Assembly (NCBI GenBank): GCA_963693305.1
Contig: OY855904.1
Location: 50,939,761 to 51,003,760, forward strand
Length of the DNA: 64,000 nucleotides
Origin: Meandrina meandrites
Lineage: Eukaryota > Cnidaria > Anthozoa > Scleractinia > Meandrinidae
Direction of reading: 5' to 3'
In this document: positions 24,684 through 35,272 of the stretch, one piece after another
Numbering within the stretch: the first letter of the stretch is position 1
How the letters are laid out: each line of letters begins with the position of its first letter
The notes under the pieces: generated by a model
What the model was told of the DNA's origin: nothing
Databases searched by the model: none
The model's input: only the letters and a program-made list of their open reading frames with translations
Position numbers and translations under genes: made by a program

Positions 24684-24788
24684 TTGAATAAGAGGGAATT
24701 TAAGGATGCTATCCACCTGAGGTACGACTGGGGTATAAATGACACTCCATCGGTTTGCGTATGCGGCGATGTCTTTAACACCGACCAT
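24684..24788 (+). pseudogene. LINE C-terminal zinc-binding fragment
   Basis: The open frame reads [20 protein letters not shown], then [16 protein letters not shown]. This is the conserved tail (LRY.W, then CVCG and a DHA) of reverse transcriptases common in cnidarian genomes. Only about 35 codons remain. The frame runs straight into the tandem ribozyme element at 24789, which probably interrupts or truncates it. Recognition is from memory of the motif, not a search. Confidence 0.6.
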
Positions 24789-25130
24789 GCTGTCCACGGT
24801 TGCAATCCTGCTATATCGGTTCTAGTCGTGTTGGTGTCTCACAAAGTTTACTTTTTATGTAGTACGATCAGCCTTGCAGTAGTTTGTCATTTATCATTTT
24901 TACGCTGATCAGATCCCTTGTTGGATCCTACATTAGCAGCATTTTCGTTTGCGGTCCCTTGCTTTCAGTTGTGCTTTTACGTATTTTTGGACCGTAGATC
25001 TTTTCAGATCCGATATGCTGCGTTTTTATTCAGCATGGTTGTGTCCATGCGCTTAAATGTTCGGAATGGCCGTGCCATCCACATTTAGGACAATTCGCTT
25101 TGTGAGACATCATCGTGACACTTTGGTCTT

Positions 25131-25179
25131 CTTGTCCCCCGAAACACGTGATGTGGCAGTGCGTGATTCGGGGGACAAG
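25131..25179 (+). repeat. Perfect 13 bp hairpin inside the ribozyme unit
   Basis: CTTGTCCCCCGAA (25131-25143) pairs exactly with TTCGGGGGACAAG (25167-25179) around a 23-base loop containing CACGTG. It could be a structural element of the repeat's RNA. Confidence 0.6.
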
Positions 25180-25270
25180 TGAGCTCAAAGTACGGAACTT
25201 GATGCAGTGTACGGGTTATTGGGCAATCTATTTGCGTTGGCTCTTTCGCCGGCTTCATTTAGATTTGCTA

Positions 25271-25316
25271 CACCGTGCTGATGAGTTCCAATAAGAACGA
25301 TACAGCTGTCCACGGT
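25271..25316 (+). ncRNA. Type I hammerhead ribozyme with one core change
   Basis: Stem I is ACCGTG (25272-25277) with CACGGT (25311-25316). The core CTGATGA (25278-25284) is followed by stem II GTTC/GAAC closing the six-base loop CAATAA. The next core box reads GATA where GAAA is expected (25299-25302). A short stem III CAG/CTG follows, then the GTC cleavage triplet (25308-25310). All elements are in the right order and spacing. The A to T change in an invariant position probably weakens or abolishes cleavage in this copy. Confidence 0.7.
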
Positions 25317-25490
25317 TGCAATCCTGCTATATCGGTTCTAGTCGTGTTGGTGTCTCACAAAGTTTACTTTTTATGTAGTACGATCAGCCTTGCAGTATTG
25401 TTTGTCATTTATCATTTTTACGCTGATCAGATCCCTTGTTGGATCCTACATTAGCAGCATTTTCGTTTGCGGTCCCTTGTTTTAAGTTGT

Positions 25491-25922
25491 GTCTTTACTT
25501 AACCTGGAGTAAACTTTATGGGCTGTGATAATAATTACGTAAATTATCTATAATTTCATTATTTTTATTCGAACAAAATATTTTTGTCACGAGTCCCAGA
25601 ATGGTTTTAGAACTTACGTGTAAAAAAGTGCCAGTATTCACATGTAGCCTAATTGGGTTCTTGGATGCCCATATTACATAATCACTTACTTATCCTCATC
25701 GGGCCCAGGAGAACACTTGAGGCCAGGTTCATATTACATAAATAGCTATAAACGTCACTAAAGTATATTCAGGTTTAAACTGGCAACATGTGGGAATCAA
25801 TCATGTGTCAATTTTATTACTTTAACACAATGTGTATTTTTGAGTTCATTTTCAAGTTGGCTAAGAGGAATGTCATTGCAAAGTCATCAAGTCACCTGTA
25901 AATAGAAACAAAACAAACAAAA
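25491..25922 (+). repeat. Dispersed repeat, left part of interrupted copy
   Basis: It matches 20912-21343 and continues at 28190 beyond the Penelope-like element. It starts directly after the ribozyme element. Confidence 0.75.
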
Positions 25923-26039
25923 TAAAACTACTGGAGCGATCTGTGGTCATAGCTTAAAATATATAAACGGTTTAAACAGATCTAAAAATATAAAAAGGGA
26001 TACTCTAGGCATGAGCGAAAGCTTAAGAAACTGCCAGCT

Positions 26040-28050
26040 TCCACGGATGAAGAAGAGCTAAAAAGGAAATGGGTAGTAAATATTTCTAGCAGAAGATTGC
26101 AGAGCAACGAAACATCACTTTTGAGGAAAGGGTTAAATTTTGCCATCACACCACGCACCGTACCCACGAAAGAAATACTCGCTTCTGTTGAAGCCGCAAT
26201 ATACAACTTGCCTCGAGAAAAACAAGACGCCACTAGAGCGGAGATTTACGGAGTTCTAAAGCAGGCTAAACCACCAAAACAACAAAACCTCACAAGGGAA
26301 GAACGGAGAGCACTTAAAGACTTAAAGAGTGACGAAAATATCGTGATCATCAGAGCGGACAAAGGGAACTGTACAGTTGTCATGAACAAAACTGACTATC
26401 ATAACTAGGTCCAGGAGATGTTGCAAGATCAGAACGTCTATATGCCAGTCACCGACAAAAGGCGCAACCCGACTTCGAAAACGGAGCTTGAGCTACAGAG
26501 AAAATTCTCGGACCTCAAGAAACTTGGGAACCTCAGTGAAACAGAGTACTGGAAACTACGCCCCTATGATTCCACACCAGCGTCGTTTTACGGTTTGCCT
26601 AAGATCCACAAAGTTGAACTTAAACAAATGGACGATCATTTCACTCTCCCAGAAAACACAGAAACGCGAACACCACTGAGGCCCATAAACAGCTGTATTG
26701 GCGCGCCGACCTACGAACTGTCAAAATATCTGGCCTCCCTTCTGAAGCACCTCGTGAATGAAACCGAATATTCTGTCAAGAACGCTAAACAGTTTGCAGA
26801 GTTTGTAAGTAACCAGGAAGTGGCTGATGACGAGCTGGTCGTATCGTTTGACGTGGTTTCACTATTCACCTCCATACCAATCGACATGGCTATAGATGTC
26901 ATTCAGCAAAAACTCGAGGGATCTGACGATTCGAGAAATCATACACAGCTGACTAAAGGCCAGATCCTGGATCTACTCTCCTTCTTGTTGCACAACAGTT
27001 ATTTTGTATTCGAGGTATCGGGATGTGCCATGGGATCGCCAGTTAGTGCGGTGATCGCAGAGCTTGTAATGCAAGAAGTTGAGGAGAAAGCGTTAGAAAC
27101 TTCGCCCGTTCAACCAAAGTGGTGGCGCCGCTATGTCGACGATTCGAATGCGTGCATTAAGAGGGACGGTGTTGAAGTTTTTTCACAGCCACTTAAACTG
27201 GATAAACGCGAACATTCAGTTTACAGTGGAGATGCCTACAACAACTATGGGCAAAAACAGCATAGCCTTCCTGGACACCAACAACACCGTTAATGAGGAT
27301 GGCAGGATCGAGGTGGGTGTATACCGCAAGACCACACATACGAGCAAGTATTTAGACTTCCATTCACACAGCCCAGCGCAAAGCAAGAGAGCTGTCGTTA
27401 AGACTCTGATGGACCGAGCTAAGTGCATCCCATCAACAACCGCACAAAAACAAAACGAGAAACAACGCGTTGTTAATGACTTAAAAGCTAACGGTTATCC
27501 CGAGAGCTTCATCAAGTCAGCTGGCGAATCAAGCAAAACAAACACGCAACCAAGAACCCAGGAGAATCCGAAGGCATACACGTCCATCCCGTATGTGAAA
27601 GGAGTGTCGGAGCGCGTTCGACGGATTTTGAGCCGCGAAAACATCAAGACAGCGTTTAAACCAGTACGAACGTTAGGAAATATCTTCAAAAAACCCAAGG
27701 ACCGACCGGATAAAGGGCGGTTGAAAGGAATTGTATACAAAGTGACTTGCTGGACATGCTCATTTGCATACGTTGGGGAAAGCAAAAGAAGCTGGAAATC
27801 GCGAGGAGCCGAACACAAGCCCGGAACAAACGGAAATATCAACTCCTCGATTAAACATCATGCAGAAATCGGCCACGACATACATCCAAGTTACGCCGAA
27901 ATTCTTGAAACAGGTGTAAGCAGCAAGAACAAAAGACTGTTTCTTGAGTCTTTACATTCTTTCCTCGACAAAAACACTATAAACGAAAGAACGCCCTTCC
28001 CAAGGGTTTACGCATCGCTGGTTGCTCCCCAGGGGGGCAACGAACAATAA
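26040..28050 (+). pseudogene. Penelope-like reverse transcriptase/GIY-YIG nuclease, two lesions
   Basis: The frame is open from about 26040 (KLPASTDEEELKRKW) but its first ATG is uncertain. An in-frame TAG lies at 26406-26408. The frame then continues to about 27175, where a six-T run marks a shift into the frame ending at 28050. Motifs in order: LLRKGLNFA, RADKGNCTVVMNKTDY, ASFYGLPKIHK, LRPINSCIGAPTYELSKYLA, VSFDVVSLFTSIP, GCAMGSPVSAVIAELVMQ, RRYVDDSN (catalytic Asp pair), FLDTN and VYRKTTHTSKYLDFHSHSP. The C-terminus has the nuclease: GIVYKVTCWTC..FAYVGESKR with the following RGAEHK. With only two lesions it is a fairly young copy. Confidence 0.85.
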
Positions 28051-28102
28051 CGTCAATGCAACTTATTAGAATTCTGCGAACCTTGCAAAAATCCATCATT
28101 CT

Positions 28103-28131
28103 CTGAAGAAGACCGCAGAAGGCGATCGAAA
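28103..28131 (+). ncRNA. Hammerhead-like motif in Penelope-like terminus
   Basis: CTGAAGA (28103-28109), one extra base, stem GACCGC/GCGATC with one mismatch around AGAAG, then GAAA (28128-28131). This resembles the hammerhead cores reported in Penelope-like terminal repeats, but stems I and III are not convincing. Treat as a relic. Confidence 0.35.
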
Positions 28132-28189
28132 ATTTAGAGTATCCCTTTTTATATTTTTAGATCTGTTTAAACCGTTTATATATTTTAAA

Positions 28190-29040
28190 ACAAACAAAAA
28201 CTATTTCTTTTGGTGAAATTGCTTTTTGTATTTTAAAATCAAATGGCATCTTTCAGTGTGTGAAAAAAAAAAACTGACTGCTTTCATGTTGGGCTAGTGG
28301 ATCCAATAATTTTTTACACTTCCTAGATAGCCAAATGACATTTATGGATTTTTTACTTTGTTGTTGTTTCCAGGGAAACATCAGTCTTTGGATAAGCATA
28401 TAATGGTTTCACCTTGCCCAGTCTACCTGAGTCAGGCAAGGAAGAAACCAATTTTCTTTGCACCCTTCCTTTCAGTAATCATTGCAGAAAAATGTCAGAT
28501 TATTAAATGTTTTGGACCCTAATGCTGACTTTTTGTAATCTGTTCATCTCAAAACATTACGTTACAGAAATCTTTGTTTGGTTTTCTTGTAGAGCAAGTT
28601 GTCAACAAAAACTAATATGGAGTTTATTTAAATCAAATTTACACCTGCTACATGTCTTAAATTCCCAAAAGTAAAAAAAAACAAAAAACAAAAAACAAAC
28701 AAACAAAAAAAAAAAACTTGGGTCTTGGCAAAGCGCGAGCCAACAAGTCATGAGAGCCATTCCAGTTAATCTGAATAGCACACTGGTTAGCCTTAATAGC
28801 TCGCTGGTTAGCCTAAACAGTACTCCAGTAAGCCTGAGTATAGTTAGCTTATGTGGCTTGAGGTTAGGCTATATATTTATTGGGTTAGGAATTTTTGGCT
28901 TGTATGGCACTTATGTGTCATGAAACATGCGAGCCATGCGAGCCATTACAATTAACCTACATAAGATTTCAGTTAGCCTAAATAGCACTCCAGTTAGCCT
29001 TAAAAGCATTATGCCTGTTGCCAAACAGTACATTATAACA
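28190..29040. repeat. Repeat tail, A-rich stretch and degenerate minisatellite
   Basis: 28190-28280 completes the interrupted dispersed repeat. 28675-28718 is A-rich. From about 28758 to 28835 and 28960 to 29010 the words CAGTTAGCCTAAATAGCACTC and close variants recur about every 20-24 bp in imperfect tandem, with GCGAGCCAT words between. No gene seen. Confidence 0.55.
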
Positions 29041-29081
29041 GTTAAGAGATCAACAACTACCTGAACTTGTTATAATCCACT

Positions 29082-29817
29082 CGGTCAATATTCTGAAAAA
29101 CATTTCCTCCCGTCTAAATAATGAAAGGATGCGATTCTTCTTAATTTGAAGTAGCTTAAAATTCAGATGACAGGCATAAATACAATTACGTCGACGAACT
29201 GACTGACACGCAAAATCTTTTTTTTTTCCTCCGAGCTCGGCTTTAATTCCAGTTAGCACGATTCTATCGTTAGTACTTTTATAAATCTTCACACATGATA
29301 AACGTCGACGACATAAGCTTAAACCAATGAGAAACGCTCACCTCAGGTCCCTGTAAGTTTCTGTTAAAAAATGTTTGCGAAACGTTTCCCTCGCCGTTTG
29401 TCCTCATTACATATTCTTCTTTATCGGGAATACGAATAGAAGAAGAATACCTGTGTTTGGAAACTCGTTGTGATCGTGTCAAGAAGGAAGAACATCGATG
29501 CATGGAAGTATCTACCAACATGTACTTTGTCGCTTCCTCACATTTAATGCAACGCCAGATATGCACTTGTACTCAGACTCCCACTTTTTGAAAATTGTAC
29601 ATAGCTCCCTTAATATTTACATTTTGTTAGGTTCCTGGGCAGTCCTAAATGCTTCACGCCAATGTGCTTCAAGCTGCAATGACTGCTTTTTCAGTAGCAA
29701 ACTATTTTCGTCACAGTTAGCAAAAACGAACTTCTCAGCAAAGTCACGTGACTGATGACGTCATCACTCTATGTCTCATATAATGTCTCTTATTATAATT
29801 ATATATTGTTTTTATTA

Positions 29818-29830
<13 letters not shown>
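29082..29830 (+). repeat. 5' flank of the upstream TPR-CHAT copy, duplicated
   Basis: It matches 23265-24530 with an internal gap at about 29496. The part 29555-29780 also aligns with 56780-56980. It lies 500-1250 bp upstream of the first TPR-CHAT copy, so promoter or 5' exon sequence may be included. Confidence 0.6.
29744..29763 (+). promoter_or_regulatory. E-box plus CRE pair upstream of TPR-CHAT copy 1
   Basis: TCACGTGAC (29744-29752) and TGACGTCA (29756-29763) lie 570 bp before the first ATG of the copy at 30332. The same module lies 2.5 kb before the intact gene, where a 2.1 kb repeat has been inserted between. The role is inferred. Confidence 0.45.
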
Positions 29831-29858
<28 letters not shown>

Positions 29859-29860
29859 TA
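29812..29860. repeat. (ATT)n microsatellite
   Basis: About fifteen ATT units, one interrupted, after a TTATAATTATATATTG stretch. Confidence 0.85.
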
Positions 29861-30320
29861 TTACTTTTCAACTTGTTTATTTACGATACCATTTAGAGTT
29901 TTGACGAAATTGGTTTTCTCGCTAAAGTTGGTGATCTAGCTAACTCTAAATGTTTTCCACCAAACCATTTTTCCTTTACGTCCCAAGCGTACGTATTATA
30001 TTCTTATTGATCTATTTAAGTCTTATTTGGATAGCCTTTTTGACCCTACATATGTTCCACCGAGAGTCAAGATCAAAAGGGAACGACATCAAATAGCAGA
30101 ATAGTTTTATTTCGCATTTTAGATCACCTTCGCTTCCTTCTTCCTAAAAGTACAGAGTGTTTAACTAACGTCTGCTAGATTTCCATAATAACAAAATTAA
30201 TATTATAATTGAAATTGTTATTAAGCGATCAGTTAGAATACTAATTTTCTCTTAATAAAACAAAAGCAAAATGAACTAACGACACAATTTGAATTTTATT
30301 TTTTTGTACAATCCTTACAG

Positions 30321-33300
30321 AAGAGGTCGTTATGGACAACATCGATGACATATTACAAGTCGAACTAACATTCTTGGTAGGTTTAGTTGTTGCTGAGTTC
30401 CTCGCCAACACTGGTCACGCTCTAAAAGCCATCGAGTTATGCAAAGAATGTTTGATTTTCCTAAATAATGATTTAGATGTACCTGGAAAAGTAGAACTTT
30501 TTGGCAAACTATACATGGAAGGTAGTATTACAATTTTATTAGCCAACATCTATAAACGCCAGTGTAAATATGCCGAGGCAAGAGAACGTTATCATAGAGC
30601 GATCTATATAATGAAAGACACAGACAATACAACAGGGGAAGGATACGCTTATGGACAATTTGGTATTATGTCTTATCATCTTGGCGAATATGACAAAGCT
30701 AAAGAATATCTTGAGAAAGCACTTGCGATCACAGTTGAAATTGGTGATAGGAAAGGAGAAGCATCATCTTTCGGAAACTTAGGAACTGTGTTTCAAACCG
30801 TTGGTGGGTATGACAAAGCTAGAGAATATCACGAGAAAGCACTGGCGATCAGAGTTGAAATTGGTGACAAAAAGGGAGAAGCAACAGATTACGGAAACTT
30901 AGGAACTGTCTTTCAATCTGTTGGTTGATATGACAAAGCTAGAGAATATCTTGGAAAAGCATTTGCTATCACAATTGAAATTGGTGACAGAAAAGGAGAA
31001 GCATCATCTTACGGAAACTTAGGAACTGTGTTTCAATCCCTTGGTGAATATGACAAAGCGAAAGAACACCACGAGAAAGCACTTGCGATCAGAGTTGAAA
31101 TAGGTGACAAAAAGGGAGAAGCAACAGATTACGGAAACTTAGGAACTGTGTTTCAATCCCTTGGTGAATATGACAAAGCTAGAGAATATCTTGAGAAAGC
31201 ACTTGCGATCAGAGTTGAAATTGGTGACAGAAAGGGAGAAGCAACACATTACGGAAACTTAGGAACTGTATTTCAATCGGTTGGTAAATCTGGCAAAGCA
31301 AGAGAATATCTCGAGAAAGCACTTGCCATCAGCATTACAATTGGTGACAAACGAGGAGAAGCATCATCTTACGGAAACTTAGGAACAGTGTTTGAATCCG
31401 TTTGTGAATATGACCAAGCTAGAGAATATCATGAGAAAGCGCTTGAGGTCATAATTGAAATTGGTGACAGAAAAGGAGAAGCATCATCTTATGGAAACTT
31501 AGGAACTGTGTTTCAATCCCTTGGTGAATATGACAAAGCGAGAGAATGTCATGAGAAAGCACTTGCGATCACAATTGAAATTGGTGCCAGAAAAGGAGAA
31601 GCATCATCTTACGGAAACTTAGGAACTGTGTTTCAATCCCTTGGTGAATATGACAAAGCTAGAAAATATCTTGAGAAAGCACTTGCGATCACAGTTGAAA
31701 TTGGTAACAAAGTGGGGGAAGCATCATGTTACGGAAACTTAGGAACTTTGTTTCGATCCGTTTGTGAATATGACAAAGCTAGAGAATATCTTGAGAAAGC
31801 ACTTGCGATCAAACTTAAAATTGGTGACAGAAAAGGACGAGTATCATCTTACGGAAACTTAGGGATTGTGTTTCAATCCGTTGGTGATTATGACAAAGCT
31901 AAAGAATATCTTGAGAAAGCACTTGAGATCAGAGCTGAAATTGGCGACAAAGATGGGGAAGGAACAGATTCCGGAAACTTAGGAACTGTGTTTCGATCCG
32001 TTGGTGAATATGACAAAGCTAGAGAATGTCATGAGAAGGCACTTGCGATCAAACTTGAAATTGGTGACAGAAAAGGAGAAGCATCAATTTACGGCAACTT
32101 AGGAACTGTGTTTCAATCCATTGGTGAATATGAAAAAGCTAGAGAATATCTTGAGAGAGCACTTGCAATCACAGTTGAAATTGGTGACAGAAAAGGAGAA
32201 GCATCATCTTATGGAAACTTAGGAATTGTGTTTCAATCCGTTGGTGACTATGACAAAGCTAAAGAATATCTTGAGAAAGCACTTGAGATAGAAGTTGAAA
32301 TTGGCGACAAAGAGGGAGAAGGAACAGGTTACGGAAACTTAGGAATTATGTTTCAATCCGTTGGTAATTATGAAAAATCAAAAGGATATCTTGAGAAAGC
32401 ACTTGCGATCAGAGTTGAAATTGGTGACAGAGTTGGAGAAGCATCATCTTACGGAAACTTAGGAACTGTGTTTCAATCCGTTGGTGATTATGACAAAGCT
32501 AAAGAATATCACGAGAAAGCACTTGCGATCAGAGTTGAAACTGGTGACAGAGAAGGAGAAGCATCATCTTACGGAAACTTAGGAACTGTGTTTCAATCCC
32601 TTGGTGATTATGTCATGGCCGAATCTTATCTTGACAAGGCACTTTCAATTAGTAAAGATATTGGAGACCTTCACTCTGAGCTTAAATTACTTTGTTACAT
32701 TACACTTTTAAACTTATTCCAAGAAAAGATGGAGGAAGCCTTTCATTGTCTGCGTTTGTGTGTTAATAAAAGCGAAGATTTGCGTGGTGTTCTGAAAGAC
32801 AACGATCAATTTAAAATATCGCTTTTAGACGTTCACGATTTTCCTTGTCAGGTTCTTAGTATGTTCTTTTGTTTTTCTGGATATCCTAACAATGCTCTTT
32901 ATGTTTTAGAGCTATCACGGGCTAGAGCTCTAGCAGACTTGATGGCAACTCAGTACTCTGTTGAAATGCAAATCTCATCCAATCCGCAATCTTGGATTGG
33001 CATGGAAAATATCATGAAAAAGGAAAGTAATTGTTCTTGTCTGTACATTTCATATTATGATCAAGATTTGTTTTTGTGGATTATCACAACCAGCGGAGTC
33101 ATTCATTTCCGTAGACTAACAATAAAAGAAAACCTTGCACCCGACGGATTAACTGGCAGTTTGGATGATTTTTTCACCAAAAGTTTCCGCAGCTTTGGCA
33201 TTTTACCTGAGGAGGATTGCGAAGATCGATCGTTAAATGACATTGAGTCAAATTTGAAATCATGCCAGGAAGAGAGCCCCGAACCTTGGCGACTTGTAGA

Positions 33301-34216
33301 GGATGATGATGAAGAAAGTCAAAATGCGGAATCGAGCCTTTCTTTGTGTTACAGAATGCTCATCGCACCTGTGGCTGACTTACTTGAGGAGCCCGAAATC
33401 ATCATTGTTCCTGATCGGTCCTTAAACCAAGTTCCATTTGCGGCGTTAGTTGATAGATGTGGGAAGTTTTTATCAGAGACTTACAGGATCCGCATAGTTC
33501 CTTCATTGTCGACTCTCAAGCTCATTCAGGACAGTCCATCAAACTAAAACAGTCAGACTGGTGCACTGATAGTGGGTGATCCTGTAGTTGGCCGGGTGCG
33601 TTACAAGGGATGTCGTAAGACTTTTACACCATTACCTTGTGCAAGAAAGGAAGCAGAGATGATTGGACAACTGCTTGGCGCACAGCCCTTGTTAGGGCAG
33701 TGTGCAACCAAGCAGGCGGTACTTGAAAGGTTGCATTCAGTAAGTCTGATACATTTTGCTGCACATGGTAATGCCGAAAGAGGTGAGATTGCCCTTTCCC
33801 CTCTACGCCCTAGCAGAAAGATTCCAAAAGAAAAAGAGTACTTATTGACAATGTCTGACATTTCGCAAGTACAACTGCGAGCTAAGCTGGTGGTACTAAG
33901 TTGCTGTCACAGTGGACGTGGACAGATTCGTGTCGAAGGAGTGGTTGGAATCGCTCGTGCGTTCTTAGGATCCGGTGCACGTTCAGTACTTGTGGCATTG
34001 TGGGCCATACAAGACAGTGCAACAGAGCAACTGATGTGTCGCTTCTACGAGCACCTTGTTCGTGGGAAAAGTGCCAGTGAATCTCTTCATGAAACCATGA
34101 AGTGGATGAGAGGCAATGGCTTTACCAAGGTTTGCGAATGGGCACCGTTCGTGCTGATTGGAGATAACGTGACATTTCAGTTTGGGAAATTAAAGCAAGT
34201 TTCTTTAACTAGCTGA
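30321..34216 (+). pseudogene. TPR-CHAT protease-like gene, two in-frame nonsense codons
   Basis: A 3' splice site (CCTTACAG, ending 30320) precedes the exon; the first ATG is at 30332. One frame runs 1294 codons to 34216 without any frameshift, but has TGA at 30926-30928 (codon 199) and TAA at 33545-33547 (codon 1072). At the same places neighbouring repeats or the intact paralogue have GAA-type and TAT codons. About 17 TPR units of 40 residues span 30660-32640. Then come the LELSRARALADLMATQY linker and the CHAT domain with HFAAHGNA (His codon 33764-33766) and LSCCHSG (Cys codon 33905-33907). Both catalytic residues lie beyond the second stop. The paralogue's TAA stop is TTA here, adding eight codons. 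It is probably a recent pseudogene; assembly error or a variant allele are alternatives. Confidence 0.85.
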
Positions 34217-34221
34217 ATAAA
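34216..34221 (+). terminator. Poly(A) signal overlapping the stop codon
   Basis: AATAAA begins at the last base of the TGA stop. The intact paralogue has the same overlap at 63056-63061. Confidence 0.4.
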
Positions 34222-34416
34222 CATTTAACGATGGAATTAATGATGGCAAACTCCGAGAAAAGACTGATTGGCATGGTGAGGCTTTATTTAGGCGCTTTGT
34301 CTCCTCTTCATGGCTTTGGTTCCGGCTTCTCGTGTGTACAAAACAGGTTATCTCAAACCTACCATTAGAAAAGTGATGGGCAGGACGGTGATGGGCGGAG
34401 AATTGGGTAGCCTGTT

Positions 34417-34577
34417 CCAGGCGTTCAGTTAGTGGGGAGCAGCGCGAAAAGTGGCGAACGAAAAAAGAAGGGACGGGTGTGGGGAGGCTTTTTCGCCTTA
34501 GTCCCCTCGCCATTTTTCCGCTCGCCCTTCGTCACGCAGTCCCGAATTTCGCGCTGCTCCCCACTAACCGAACGCCT
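34417..34577. mobile_element. Small element with 30 bp inverted ends
   Basis: GGCGTTCAGTTAGTGGGGAG at the left is mirrored by CTCCCCACTAACCGAACGCC at the right, with the GCAGCGCGAAA/TTTCGCGCTGC extension. Length is about 160 bp with no coding capacity. A diverged relative lies near 48140-48312 (GCTTCCCAAATAACTGAACG). Confidence 0.65.
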
Positions 34578-34934
34578 GTAAGAGGCTAAGAGTTGGGGGG
34601 AAAACAAAAAAAATTCTTGCAAGGGAAAATGCTGGAAAGAAATCATGCATTGAAAAACACAAAGGAAAAAATTCTTGCACAAGATGTGCTGTAATTTGAT
34701 ATTGAACCAGAATTATAATTCTTCTCGAAAAGTGTTGCAAAGCACACCAAATGGCATTAGAGCGTGTCTAGATTTTCCACATTAATCCCCTAAAAATCCA
34801 CCCCATCAATTTTTAATGGCCCATCCCTCATTGGTAAATGCCCAAATAAAAAAAGTCAACATATATTGAACACCGTAGTATTTAGTACCTCTATATCAGG
34901 TATATTCTTTTATGAATATATTTGGTCGACGAAG

Positions 34935-35070
34935 CCGGGGTAATACAAATGATGAGTGAAAATAGAGAGTGATACTAAATAATAAAAAGGCTAAGTATTC
35001 TTAGTTTAACCCTGATTGGCTATGCAGGCGTTACTATTGATCGGAGAAGGCCCTCAGAGCGCGCGTGGGA
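34935..35070 (+). repeat. 3' flank segment shared by the two TPR-CHAT copies
   Basis: GATGAGTGAAAATAGAGAG..ACTAAATAATAA..GATTGGCTATGCAGGCGTTACTA corresponds to 63700-63860 (GACGAGTGAAAATATGCAG..GATTGGCTACACAGGCAGTTACTA). Both lie 650-730 bp after the gene end and in the same direction. This supports a duplication unit that includes 3' DNA, unless it is an ordinary dispersed repeat. Confidence 0.5.
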
Positions 35071-35272
35071 GAGTCTGTGTATTGTGGCTGATGCGTATTT
35101 AACAAAACCTTCAAAACCACCATTTTTTATGTAAAACAATTAAATTGCCAGTTCTCTGTTTTTGGCGAATTTGATAGTTGTCACAGGGCTTAATAAGCTA
35201 TCAGTGGACAGAGGGCGTTCGCTGTTGCTCTCCACTAGCAATTAACAGTACTAGTTATTGGACGAAGTTGAC

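Larger units (their letters stand above)
24789..25497 (+). mobile_element. Hammerhead-ribozyme tandem element (retrozyme-like), 1.4 units
   Basis: A direct repeat of about 190 bp starts GCTGTCCACGGTTGC at 24789 and again at 25305. The repeats are almost identical through GCGGTCCCTT, then looser to about 24980 and 25497. A hammerhead fold sits exactly at the junction (25271-25316). Its predicted cleavage site after 25310 corresponds to 24794 in the first copy, giving a unit of 516 bp followed by a partial second unit. Tandem units bounded by a type I hammerhead are the hallmark of metazoan retrozymes and related satellites. The unit has no clear coding capacity. Confidence 0.6.
25923..28188 (+). 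mobile_element. Penelope-like element with 53 bp inverted termini
   Basis: A perfect 53 bp inverted repeat lies at 25954-26006 and 28136-28188 (starting TTAAAATATATAAACGG). The left repeat is preceded by about 31 bp (TAAAACTACTGGAGCG) that is not mirrored, as known for Penelope-like elements. AAAACAAACAAAA flanks the insertion on both sides and is present once in the paralogous copy at about 21331. The element encodes reverse transcriptase plus GIY-YIG nuclease. A CTGAAGA-stem-GAAA motif near the right end recalls the hammerhead motifs of this class. Confidence 0.85.

Noticed and set aside
25020..25130. Minus-strand CPKCGWHGHSEH zinc-knuckle-like peptide inside the ribozyme unit
   Set aside because: It is short, without flanking gag-like sequence, and retrozyme-type units are non-coding; most likely chance.
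24789..25497. Interpretation as a solo LTR pair (TRIM)
   Set aside because: No primer-binding site, polypurine tract or TG...CA ends were seen, and the border falls at a hammerhead cleavage site, so the tandem ribozyme unit fits better.
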